This document shows positions 13,001 through 24,807 of a DNA stretch of 64,000 nt, piece after piece. The translations under genes were made by a program, and so were the position numbers. The stretch comes from Eremophila alpestris peregrina (Eukaryota; Chordata; Aves; Passeriformes; Alaudidae). The notes beneath the pieces are model-generated. The model saw only the letters and a program-made list of their open reading frames with translations. It did not search any database and was not told the DNA's origin. The stretch spans positions 9,274,111 through 9,338,110 of the forward strand of contig WMCF01000030.1 of NCBI GenBank assembly GCA_009792885.1, read 5' to 3'. Every line of letters starts with the position of its first letter. The first letter of the stretch is position 1.

Positions 13001-16000
13001 CCAGCAGAGGTAAATCCTAAAGCAGAATGTGATAAAAATCTGAAAGAAGCAGCTTCTACCATCTGAATGATTTAACTGATGTGTGTCAGAACAGTCTTTC
13101 TTTCATGTAGCAATACACTGAGCCTGGTCCCGTTATAAATACATCCAGCATAAGAATAACTGCATACACTGCCAGGGATAAGAGGATTCTGTGTACATGG
13201 CAATCAGCCTTGGTCATCCTGAGTGAAACATTCAGGGAACTGCAGGAGAAAAAAAGAGAACATAAAGTCTATCATAGAGTATTGTGTCATTTATATTATT
13301 CATTGCATTCCATCAAAAGTTTCTCTGATGAACTGGGGAACACAGCCATGAACTTCAGACAGCAGCTTTCCAAAAGGGACAGATCTACCAGCTTTCTCCT
13401 TTTATATTCCATGAGAACACTGGTACTGAACAAATCAACCTCTCCATGCTTCCAAAAATCCCGTAGGATCTTTGTATTTAATGATATAACAACACATTAA
13501 TGCCACCCAAACATTAACAATGTGACACTGGTAATCAAACAGAAACTCACTCATTCACAGCTAGACTTATTTTTAAGTCCTAGCTGCAAAGAATTAAAGA
13601 ACAGATCAGGTTAATGTGCAGAAGAGATGGTAAGTGCAGAGTTCTCCCTCATGAACTGAAGACAGCTTCTTGAAAGACTTTCTGCAGGTTCAATGAACAC
13701 TAAGCAACAGAAGTGAGCTGAAGTGAGTACTTGAGCTACTCAGGCTGCTGCCTCAGCATGAAGAGAATCTCTGCACTCAGGGGTCTTGCATGCAACCAGA
13801 GCTGGCAAGAGTTGCAATGAGCTCCATGGAGCTAAGGTGCCAGAGAGCTGTAAAAGGAAAGTGGAAAGTGAGGCATCCAGAAACCTTGTATTTTAATACT
13901 AAGGAGAAATAGGAAGCTTGCTCATCAGAAACATCTGCCCTTCACATAAAGAACAGCAACGGGGAAAACCATTCAATGAGAGCAGAAACCTTTAAAAGGG
14001 AGCAGGAATGAATTATTCTACTCCAACACATCCTTATCTCACTTCACATATCTATATACTTACTATCAGGATTCACACACAGGTTCTTATTTCAGTCCAG
14101 ATCTTGTAGGGATTCCTCTATGGAGTACTGAGACGTATTAGCAGTTCAGTCCAAAACTTTGTGCACATCACTTAAGATGAATACTGCTCAGCTTGAGTAG
14201 AAATAGCCACTGTTAGAAAAGGAGTCTCCTAAATCATTAATCATTTCTACATCAGCATATGTATTCCAGGCACATTGCTTATTCTGGTGCACCTCTGACA
14301 GCATACCTTTACAGTCCAGAGGAAGGCTATGAAGAGATGACAATTCACCTCACATTATAAAACAGAAATATTTGACTGACTGGTACTGAGTACCCAAAAC
14401 AACAAAAATGTTGTTCTTTCTTTTCTGCTACCCAGCTCAGCTCCTTCTTTCCCCTTTCCTTTCACTGGGTGAAGATGGTTGGTCCAGCTGTTTTTATCTC
14501 AGTGCTTTCAACACCTGTGCTCTTCTTCACTACAGTACACATGGCTTGTTGCAATAATGGCTCATCACAACAGCGTGTTCCTAAAAGACATTACAGTCCA
14601 GCACTGGACCTTACTATCAATGTAAATACTTTTTAACTCTTATTTAAAAGTGCATCTGGTTTTTCAACGAAACTGTTATTTTTCCAAAAGTTATTGAATA
14701 TTTGTAATTGTCTGTCTATAGACTCAGGCATTTATCTTTTCCATTTCTTACCTATTCATTTCTATGTAAGAATGCCTACTGAAAAATTGCCAAAGGCAAC
14801 TTTAAGTCTTCCTTATTCTGGTGAACACTTGGAGCAAACTAAGTAACTGCTTTTGAGTTTTCATCCTCCTAAATTAGGGCAACATGAATTTTTCAGGATG
14901 ACACCACTATGAGCCTAAAAATAATAAACACTTTTAAATGCTGTACATCTTTGAGATATAAAATATCCATTGGCAGCAAGTCCAGCGGAGAGGAAGAATG
15001 TTTTAAATAGGATTTTCATAAATAAACAGAAACTTTTATCAACAGTAGTTACCCAACCATCTGAGAGAATAAGTGGCAAAATAATACTTACGAAAAAACA
15101 AATTAGTACATTATGCTATTTTCCCCAAGCTTTCATACCCAGTCTTGAATTTTTAAAGTTATTAACATGATAATTAATACATTGAAAGAAAAAGTACCTA
15201 TTGTGCTAAATAATTACACCCCAGAGAATACTGACAAGTTTATGAAAAAAAACTTCTTCATAATTTAAAATGATGGCACACATTTTTTCATTATGCAGCA
15301 CATGAAAGTGTGCTGGCTGCACACTTATATTTCATCTACATGTGGCCTGTGAAAATCATTTCCAAAAGCAGTTCTCCTTGAAAGAACAAACAAAAAAATT
15401 AGGAAAGAACATAACAAAAACATTTGTCTGAGTAACTCATTACCAAATTACATGAAATTAATAAGCAAATAACCTTTTTTGTTTCAAAGAAATCCATCTC
15501 ACTTAGATTTTATTTTACTATTTCATGCCAATGATGAGACTGACTCCAATAATTTACATTCAAATGTGAATGTGAAGTTGCCCAAGACTGTATGTCTAGG
15601 GAAGAAATCCAAGGAAACAGTCTGGTCTCTTACTGCAAACCAAAGAAAGCAATTCTCAAAATAAAAACTGACATTTTCTAAAGTCACAAAGCAATAAAGT
15701 CAGACCATTTCTTCCTTTGACGAGTTTTTGTTCATCTCACTGCCTTGAAATTCCTCCACAGGGGCGTGGTACCTTCCATTTGGAGTCAAGGCTGCTGATG
15801 GGCAGCTCCATTCAAAACCCACAAATCCTGGCATCCCTCTGATATGCTGACACTCAGTGAGGAACAGCACTGCCCTGTTCAAGTCTCTTGCCTTCCTGCC
15901 AGGATGCTTTTTCACAATAGCTCTGTCCCAACTCAGCAGCTCCTGAACACGTTTTCCCACAGAATGGGACTCAAATGTGCAGAACTAGCTAATTGCATAC

Positions 16001-17555
16001 TCCATGACAAATGGGACATGTGACTTTCACTGATGTCACCACAGGATCAGCTGTAGAAGCTGACTCAATGTTAAGGAGAAGACAACATGAAAAGATAGCA
16101 CAAGTCTTCATGCCTAGTGTTCCTTATTAACAGAGGTAAATGAGCCTGTCAGGTTAGCAAGCATTTATCCACAACTGGATTTAGCTGCATTCTGTCCTGC
16201 CAAGGCATGCTAATATTTATTGTCAGTAAAAATTCTGAGGAGTACTATAAAGTAGGAAAGGTTGTTCTGCCCTCTGTGTCATGATGTTTCTAAATGAAAA
16301 CAATGCCCAGCTAAAGAGACACTATTCAAAGTCTGGTAATAAAGCCATTTCCAGAGGTAAAACAGACAGACACTTGGGAATGCTTAAGCTGTTCTGGAGT
16401 GTCTGACATACCAGCAATATCTGGGGGGAGGGGGGGAAGAAACAGTGAGAGAACAACTTCTCTTCATGTTAAACAGATTAGGATCAGAGTCTTGCAGACA
16501 GAGGTACTCCACAAGCCACACAGAAATCAAATACGTTTTAGAAGTTCTGCATATAATAGAAGCAATGCCAAGAATTTTTTCAGGATAGACTTTACTGCAC
16601 TACATTTATTTCTAACCAGATCACACCCTCAGCCTGTTGCCCATACTAGAGAGCAGCTTGGCTAAGCCAAGGCCATTCCAGAGAGGTTTCACAGATCAGA
16701 AGATGCATTAAGGGATTTGATTTACAAGAATTATTTTAGTGTTTTGCTAATCTAAGTGATACTGCATTAAACCTGTTCTAATGCCCAAATTAATACAGTT
16801 TAGAATAGGAAGAAGAAAAGATTGCTCTATCAGCTTGCAAAGCCAAGCACCTCCTGACCATCAACTCAATATACATTTCATAATAAAACCACACACCAGA
16901 GAGGGCATTAAATGTTAAATTTAGCAATGTAAGTGTAGTGAAGCACAGTGCCTGGTGGGAGGAGAATGAGCTGGAGGGCCCAATTTAATCACAACAACTC
17001 CATGTGGGAAAAGACAGAAATGTAAGGCACATAGGAAAGAATGTAGTTGTCTCAAAGCAGCAATCCCATTTCTCACTTTGTTCAAAGGCTCACAGGATTT
17101 ACCTTCTACATAGTAACTGTAACCTAATGAAGCACACTGAAAAAACGATGGGCAAATGAGTATTCCAACACTCAGTTCCCATTTGCAAACCATATATGCT
17201 GAAATCCAAAAAGCCTCCTTCCCTGCAGTCTTTAGTAATTCATGGAAGCCAATAACTGAGTGCTTGTGAAACACTCTTCAGATGCTTCTTTGATACCTTA
17301 GCTCAGCTAGGTTTGTACAACAGACACAGCCCACACACTCCCCAACCACTTGAAACAATCTGAAGGTAAAGAAGCCCAGATGCCCATCAAACCTCTAGCT
17401 CACTTTTACAGAGCTTTGCATTTCTGCTGCTGTTTCTGTTTCCATTTTATTCCAGTACTCCTGCTATTATTTAATGATTTACATAGCACCTATATCCATA
17501 GCTATCCATAACCATCCTTCCCATTTAGCCTTAAAAGGACTTGTTTAGATTTTCA

Positions 17556-17582
17556 GGGGCAGGGGGAGGGGATGGAAGGGGG
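17556..17582 (+). other. G-quadruplex motif
   Basis: Four G-runs of at least four (GGGG, GGGGG, GGGG, GGGGG) are separated by loops CA, A and ATGGAA on the plus strand. This meets the standard intramolecular quadruplex pattern with very short first loops, so it should fold stably in single-stranded DNA. It lies on the non-transcribed (plus) strand relative to the minus-strand gene, or more precisely on the template for that gene's RNA. The surroundings are AT-rich, which makes the G cluster conspicuous. No regulatory role can be read from sequence alone. Confidence 0.7.
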
Positions 17583-17883
17583 TTTCTTCTGATCGTTCTA
17601 TGTCAAGGTTGTTGGAAGCCAGCAAATCATGGCCTCCTGACCCATTTTTAAATAGCAAATTATCAAAACAGTCCTCAATCTGTTTCTCACTAAAATCACT
17701 TTCATAATTCTACTTATAGTGAGAGATTGAAATCTGCATTTTGGTGACAAACAGAACGTGAAGCATTCTATAATTTTCACTTTAAAAGGATGCAAGAATT
17801 GCTGGCTCCTTACAAACTTGACATACTCAGCACACACACAAAAATTTAAACAAGTCCTTTTAAGGCTGCATAGCTTCTGTCTT

Positions 17884-18159
17884 AAAAAAAAAAAAAAAAA
17901 AGCCAACCCTCACATATTTGCTGGACTGGGTTGCTAGTGCTTCCCAGGGCTCTTCTCCATCCCTTAACGAGAATCAAACCCTGCCCTGTCCCCAGACACA
18001 TGGGGACAAATCCACCGTCTCATTCCTCACCAGCAGGAAAGGGATGGCCCAGTGACATTTCTGCCACTTGGCAGAAACCTTAGCATAAGTTATAAAATGT
18101 AAGAATAATTTAAAATTACACTACAAACCGCAAAAAAAAAAAAAAGATTAAAAAAAAAA
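17884..18159. repeat. Cluster of poly(A) tracts
   Basis: Three A-runs occur within 280 bp: 18 A at 17884-17901, 14 A at 18132-18145 and 10 A at 18150-18159. No target-site duplication or recognisable retrotransposon body is evident next to them, so they are listed only as simple sequence. On the minus strand they read as T-tracts. Confidence 0.8.
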
Positions 18160-21100
18160 GGGAAAGTGGGGAAAATGGAAATGGATTAAATAACTGAAAC
18201 TACATTTTTTTCTGCCCCAGTGAAGCTAAAGTTCAATCTTCATTTTCCTAATGTACTTGATTACCAGTCTTTCCTGGCTTCAGTTCTGCATTTCATGCCT
18301 TTGTGATACTAACGTGCTCTAAAGCCCAGAAGACCGATTGGTACAGAGGATCTGTCCCCATCATAAAGACATTCCATAATAAAAAATTCGAGAGATGAAA
18401 ATATCTTCTAACTTTTTCAGTTTTCATGTCTTCCAGCACGTTTTGTCTCCATGGATACTCAAAGATCTACTTTTCATTTATTCCATGTGGAACATGAGCC
18501 TTTGAACAGATACACACAACACTAGTAGTACTTACACACAACAACCACCACAAATTCCTCAATGCAAATTTTTTTAAAATAAAATACTTGTTCTGTGAAA
18601 ACCAGTATTTCTTGTGGACCCCATGAGTCCTGGGCAGTAAACATTTTTTATGAGAGGATGTGACAAAAGAAAGGTGAGCAGCAGGTGACTGAGAGGCTAT
18701 TCAAGAAACACACTGCTTCTATGGAATAAGCTCCTAATTGCCAACCTGAGTTTATTTATTCCTAGTTTATGATTCATAGCTGTGCTTTAATGGAAAGAAT
18801 TCTTTCTTTTCTGTTTATTCCCTTGATGTATCATTGACAATAATGGCACCCTTCTCATCTTCACGATGATAAGCAACATTAGTCTCCTTCAGTCCTCAAG
18901 ATGAGAGATCCTCTATTTCCTACATTGTTTTCATACAATTTCTCCAAACATTAATTCATCTTTCTTGAACACAGGGCACTAGAAACGTACTCCTATTATC
19001 AGTAAAACTGTAGCATTGCTCTTTGCATTGCTATAAACACTTCTATTTCCCTACCAGAAATCTAACACTAAATACAAGGCCTGTGGTTTGAAAAGAAAAC
19101 AGAACACTATATTTTTCAGAAATGCAACAACTATCAAGGGCAACCATAAAATTATTCTGCAAAATCTGGCTATGGTAAAATTATGCTTAATTTTCCTCTC
19201 CCATTCATCATTAGTCCTTGTTTTTAATTACTTCCTTGTTCTAAAGTCTTTCTCACAACTTATGTCAGAAAAATCAATCCATTGGTACTCAAGTCAGATT
19301 TTTTGCTTTGTTTTAACAATAAAAAAATGTATTTGTTATTCTCCAGTCATATGTGAGCAGCTCTGGAAGGACTGAGCTATCAAAACTGCTTGAGATCAGA
19401 TTTTAAGGTTTATGTGTCAGCCCCTACAATGTTTTGAGCTGATGTCTAGTGACACAGCCAACACAAACCTTGCAGAGAAAGTAACATATTATAAAAGTGC
19501 AATGAATAGAGCTAGGGAGAGGACTTTGTGCCATTATAACTGTAATCTAGAGATGGATATCATATGATTCCCAGGATCCAGGAAGATCAGACACTTAGGT
19601 TTTATTCTTAAAACAGAGATTCTGTTTTTCAGGCTTTAATACAGCACTTCCAACATAACCACTCTATTGAGAGTAGAGGCAGAAAATGTCTCCTTTTGAG
19701 ACAACTTCTATATTTTTAAGGTATATTACTTATTCAGTGCACCATGGCTTCATTTCAGTCCCTGATTCTACCTGGAAGACATATTTTATTTGCATCACCT
19801 TCCTCTGTAAAGAACTCAGCTTGACCTTTTACAATTTGCACAGAAGCCTTTGCCTTCTTTGTTTGCAGGATCTCTGCTTACCCTTTATTCTGAGGCAGTT
19901 AATTGTACATTTGCACTTCTAATAGAATGCTTTATGTGTGGTTTTGAAAGTTTGGGGACTTTGTTTTGTGGAGAAAAAAAAATTAACTGTCCCCTGATCT
20001 CTTCAGTTTAGTTAATTAATTCCTTTAATTTTATTGCCCACATTTTTTTCAAATTCTGTTTGAAGTTGGATATCAGCATTTGTTCCAGAGCTGTTTTCAT
20101 AGTCTTCCATAAGGTCATTGCTACATTCCAAAGCCAAGCCTGAAATGGAGTGATCTTTTCATTCAGTAACTATTAGGAGAAGAAATATGTTGACATCCAG
20201 AAATATCCTTCCTATCATTATTAATAGAATCTTCTCCAAGGACTGAAAGTTTCCCATAGATATGGATCTCCCAGTAGTATTTCCTTCTGTAGCAACATTG
20301 ACTTCTACACCAGAGCTGAGCTTGGCATCAACAGCAGACCCCTAACGCCATCCCACTGCTCCTCACATCTCAAACCTGCCCAGGCAAGGTAAAACAGGAC
20401 AAGGAGCACTGTGCACTTGTCCATCCCATCAACCAGGAGGCCTTCCAGGCAGCTGGGATAACCTTCTCACCACCCCCAGGCCATCCTGGCATTGTGTGAA
20501 CAGGCTGAGAAGCAGAACTAACGTTGTGGTGCATTTGGTAAAAAAACCACCCAGAATCCACTTTGAAAGTAATCCGAATGACAAAAAAAAATAAAAATTC
20601 ATAAACTTCGCCATGGTTTTTAAAACTTCCTAAATTTGTGGATCCCTTCTATCAAAAAATGCAAGAGAATTAGCCAGTTTAACCTAACAAAAGATTTTTA
20701 TCATTATTAGACATATGTTTACAGATGGACAAGTTTGAAGACACTTCATTCTTAATGTGGCATTTCAGAAGCACCTCTCACCTTTGTAGTGTAGCAAAGG
20801 CAGCTTTAAGTACTTGAGTGTGGTTGTATTTATTAACACTTTACATGAGTCACCACTTCCAAATGCCTTATGTTGTCCTTAAAACCATACTGGCATATAT
20901 TTCCTTTTAACATTTTGCTAAGTGCTACTAAAACTTTGCAGCCCCAGGGGAAAATTATGTAGGAGAGAGCTGGCATACTTACACTTTAAACAATGAGGCA
21001 AACATAGACCTGTTCATCCTTTACCCCATTCAGATTCACAACAAGCAAAAAAACACCTTTACTTAATGTAACATCGGCCATAAAATTTTACAAGTATGGA

Positions 21101-21940
21101 TTGCATTTCCCCCAGAAAATGCAATATATCCCTGGTAAGCCTGCACAAAGGGCCACTGCTTAGCACAAGATAATGATCTTAAATCCCAGGAGTAGCCATG
21201 TAAGAGAGGAAAAAAGGCAATATGAATTTAAAAAAAACCATTTAACTTAAAAAATAAATAGGTTCGTAATAGATTCTCTTTCAACAATATGTACTGTTCT
21301 GACTTTTTAGTCTTACATTTTCTGTTTTCAAAAGTTTGGCAAAACAGAGAGAACAGCATCACTGAAGTGAATTAGGAAGAGGACTGAAAACGTTCACATT
21401 ATTTCCTTTAAGTTGGTGAGGTCATCTTTGTCATACACCTATATAAGTTCCAGGTACACATGAGTTTTTCCCATTGAGAATGTATCCCTAACCACTGATA
21501 GTGAAATGTAGAATGTCACCCTCATCTTTCTAAGCCTTCTGATGTTTTCATTTTTGTAGTGGAGTTCTCACAGATTTTCATATAAACAATGAGTGTTATT
21601 GTTACTGTCTCTGTTGTTTTGCATTCCTTCTCCTGGGAGAAGAAAATTGATGGACTGTTGGTTTGACCAGTGTGATTGGAGAGGTGGAAACTTCATCCTT
21701 CAATCCCTGGCCATGATTAAGATCCTATATAAATCAAGGTCAAAAATTAAACTCTCTCCTTTTCTGATTTGGAAATATCAGTGTGTTGTGTTGTCCTTTT
21801 CACGTACTAGTGCAACAGCAGAAGTTGAAGGTTTCCTCCAAATTAAGCTATCCATACAAAAATGGGTTACTGTCACAGGAGTAGTGGTGCAAACAAAAGG
21901 GATCTGGTTGTATGAGCAGAGGGTTTGCCCACTGTAATGA

Positions 21941-22110
21941 GTGTTGGCTTCACCTACCGTGGTTCAATGTGGCAGGGACACACCATGGAGCTTCTTCCAC
22001 AGTTGCTACTCCAAGTGCCAGGAGTTTTTCTACCCCCTGGGCCATGCCACAGGCACTGGCAGAAGCCAGGGGGCTGCAGCAGCTGCAAGGGATCAGTGCT
22101 TGGGTTGTGG
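21941..22110 (+). other. Weak Kunitz/BPTI-like peptide pattern, probably a relic or coincidence
   Basis: In the frame starting at 21941, a Cys codon at 21968 is followed, with the ungapped spacing of a Kunitz protease-inhibitor domain, by two Phe (21992-21997), a Cys (22016) and CQEFFY (22016-22033). These correspond to BPTI positions C14, F22, Y23, C30, Q31, F33 and Y35. The match then fails: the residue expected to be C38 is Gly, a GCA/GCT repeat inserts extra Ala, and the later Cys residues are about six positions late and mis-spaced. A TGA lies immediately upstream and there is no signal peptide or clean splice boundary. All three plus-strand frames are open here because the patch is GC-rich. 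A functional inhibitor is not supported; at most this is an old degraded exon. Confidence 0.12.
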
Positions 22111-23991
22111 GCAGGCTGCCAGACCCAACAGCAGCAGGGTCACCTCATCTGTGCCTTTCTCTCTCATCAGTATTTTGCAATCTCTCCTCCTTTTCATCCC
22201 CCATTATCTTCAGTTTGCTGTCTCCCAACTCCACCTCTGCCTCTTCTGTCCCCAAAACCAAGCACCATTAACAAACACATTTCAAGAGAAACTCCAGCAG
22301 AACGAGGAATATGAGGTATGTCCTTGGCTTCCCTCTTCTCCTCTGCCTGCAGAGGCAGCAGATTGCAGCCTCTGGGATCTTCATAACTAAGGAAGTGCAG
22401 AATAAAGTTGATTAGGGCAACTATTTAAAAAATGGGAAATAGAAAGAAAAAAGTAAAGCCATGAGCTGAAAAGGTTGCCAAGGGCCGTGTTCATCTAAAT
22501 GAAGAACACTGCAATATTCATGTCAGCTGCTAAGCTTGGGCTCCATTTATAGTTGGTGTGAGGAAGGGATCATGACAGAGGACATTTTCCCTTTGACTTC
22601 AGGCCATGAAATGAGCTCCTGTCACTCTGCTCTCACATTTTTTCCCCATTGTGTGTGAAGTTCATCCCTGAAGAAGGCAACAAACACAGAGGACAGTTTC
22701 TAGGCAGAGACACAGAACAAGGGTGTCACTCACAGCAGAGCAAAACAAAATGAAGGAAGGAAAACTTGGATAACTAACAGGCAAGAAAAAGTGCAGTTTC
22801 AACCAAAAACTCATATATTCACGTTGCCCCAAGAATAAATTTAAGTCAATATGAAAAGTTGGTCACAGGGTTCTGGAGGAGCCCTTCAGCTGAAGGAGTG
22901 AACTGAAAAAACCATCCAACTTCTGAGACACAGAGCCTGCTGGGTTTATCTAAAAGATTGCACACAGCTGTGTGCAACAGCAAGGGGCAGGGATCCACAG
23001 CTCAGGAGCTCCCCCACATCTTACATTCTCCAATATTGGCCAAGGTGAATTCTGCTAACTTTTCAAGTATTTTCCTTCCCAAGAAATCACAATGTGCAAT
23101 TTCAAGCAATTATGAAGAGTTACAGGTTCAAAGACTGGTTTTCTTATAAAAAGTAACAATACAGCAGAACAAATATACTTCTTTGAAACCTTCAGGAAAA
23201 GAAGGAGTCCCCAAATTTGCCAGATGTGTAAGTAATAACTGCACTAGCATGTTTCCAGTGTGCTTATCTCTTTGCTATTGCCATTCTCTCTGAAGAAGTA
23301 GGTTCTCGAGAGAACAATAATTAATAGAGTCAGTCTAGAGATCATTTCCTCCAGTCCCTCTGCAGTGCTAAATTGCATAAGTCCCCAGGAAACAGAGTGA
23401 AGTGGACAATATAAAAACAATCTAAACTTACTACAGATGGGAGGAAGATGTATACCAAAGCAACGGGGGGCATGCACATGGTAAAGAGAGCTCCACAAAA
23501 GCTGCTATTTCCTTGTCTTTTTTTCCCCTGTTTGCCTTGATGCTCAAACATAACAGAGATTTACTAAAAGTACATGTTTCAGAGGTCATTAGTGAAGTAA
23601 TTTAAATACATTTAAGATTACATACATGTAAACCCATGGAAAGTGCAAGTGAGCACTCCCAAACACTCCTGACACAAATATAAGAAATCCCTGACTAAGA
23701 GGCACGATCATCACACATTGCCCCACCAGAATAAGCTAAATGCAGACACAGTTTTGATCCCAAAGCAGAGGAAACACACACGAGCATCAGAAGAAGGCAC
23801 CAGAATGCAGGCTGTCAAAACTAATAAAGGGCCTCAGACACTTCTGGATGAATTATTTTTATGCCTCAGATCCAGCCTATGTGCTGTAGAAGAGGCACCC
23901 TCCTGCAAGCACAGCTACAAGCAAAAGTGCACCAGTGTAATTACTGCAAGTTCACCTCTGCTTTACTAACACATATATCTCGGCCCTTACC

Positions 23992-24081
23992 TTATCTTTT
24001 TCTCCAAGCTGGTATATTGTTCAATTCCATAACTAATGCAATTGCTTCTGCTGCTGTCAAAACTGCAACTTTTTCTTCTTT
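23992..24081 (-). other. Candidate internal coding exon, 90 nt, phase 0 to phase 0
   Basis: Read on the minus strand, a pyrimidine-rich stretch with a branch-point-like TGTTAAC is followed by the first AG at 24083-24082. The next 90 nt are an open frame of exactly 30 codons, starting KEEKVAVLTAAEAIA and ending NNIPAWRKDK, and then a GTAAGG donor preceded by AAG. Both boundaries are phase 0, so the segment would join in frame to the phase-0 exon at 37720-37764. The peptide looks like a soluble helix (alternating Ala/Leu/Val with charged residues), more protein-like than most chance ORFs here, but I do not recognise it. A weaker alternative acceptor lies at 24063 (TTGCAG). Weak points are the six A residues before the acceptor AG and the lack of any homology check. 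Confidence 0.3.
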
Positions 24082-24653
24082 CTTTTTTGATGAAAGTTAA
24101 CACAGGAAACAGAAGATTTTTAAGGAAAAGAAATTCTGAGAAGTAATTGTGCAAAAACTCACAGGTGAGGTTTCAATAATACCAACACAGAAAATACCAC
24201 AACAGTCCTTACTCACAACTGGGCACTAGAACAGCAAATCCAAGCCTGCATCAGAACGTGGCACGCTGCTCCCTGTTTTACAAGATACAAGAAATGATTG
24301 TGCTCATAAAGGAAACCTTTTTAAATGGATAGCTGAACTTAAGTTTTGGCAAGGTAACTTCAGCATCTTCTAGTAAGTGTCAGCAAGCTTTGTTGCAACC
24401 TCAGGAGGCCAAGCAGCAAGCCTTGCTCGCTCCTCCCATGTGGTGGCCATTGATATCAATGGCTTTTTCTAAAAACCAAGAGTGATGTGGTGATTGGGTA
24501 ATCTTGTGGATAACTTGAAGTGAATACTTCCAGCAGAGAATACAAGAACACAATAAAAAAGAATACAGGAATACAATAAAAAAACATACGCAACGAACAC
24601 AACATCTTTTAAGCATTGCTCCTTGCTAACACGATGGTTTGGCCTTCATTTAG

Positions 24654-24807
24654 ATGGGTATGTCAGCAGGGCTGTTTAGATGGATGTGTAATTCAGCCTC
24701 AAGTGCTGCTCTTCAGTGATGCTGATGCTTCAGTGAGCAAACAAAAGCTGGAGCTGAAGTCTGTGGGAGCTATCGACCCCCAAAAACTAACAAAAACCAA
24801 GACACTG
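24654..24807 (+). other. Candidate plus-strand exon, 154 nt, inside the presumed intron
   Basis: A pyrimidine-containing acceptor (GGCCTTCATTTAG) at 24653 and a near-consensus donor (CACTG|GTAAGTATTTG) after 24807 enclose 154 nt. One frame is open throughout: one base, then 51 codons, starting WVCQQGCLDGCVIQPQ and ending AIDPQKLTKTKTL, with a phase-0 exit. The segment is on the strand opposite to the CpG-island gene, so if real it belongs to an antisense or nested transcript. The N-terminal half is Cys-rich and the C-terminal half Lys-rich; I recognise no domain. The donor is among the best in the window and the acceptor is average. A chance origin is quite possible. Confidence 0.18.

Noticed and set aside
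13551..13583. 33-nt minus-strand segment between a very strong acceptor (TTCTTTAATTCTTTGCAG) and a GTGAGT donor
   Set aside because: Two frames stop at once and the third ends in TGA exactly at the donor. Several similar micro-segments occur in the window, so chance is likely.
23342..23551. Hydrophobic 69-codon minus-strand ORF resembling a membrane segment, followed by a donor-like GTAAGT
   Set aside because: The upstream side is purine-rich with no acceptor, and the frame runs straight through the donor. Hydrophobic peptides are common from T-rich strands.
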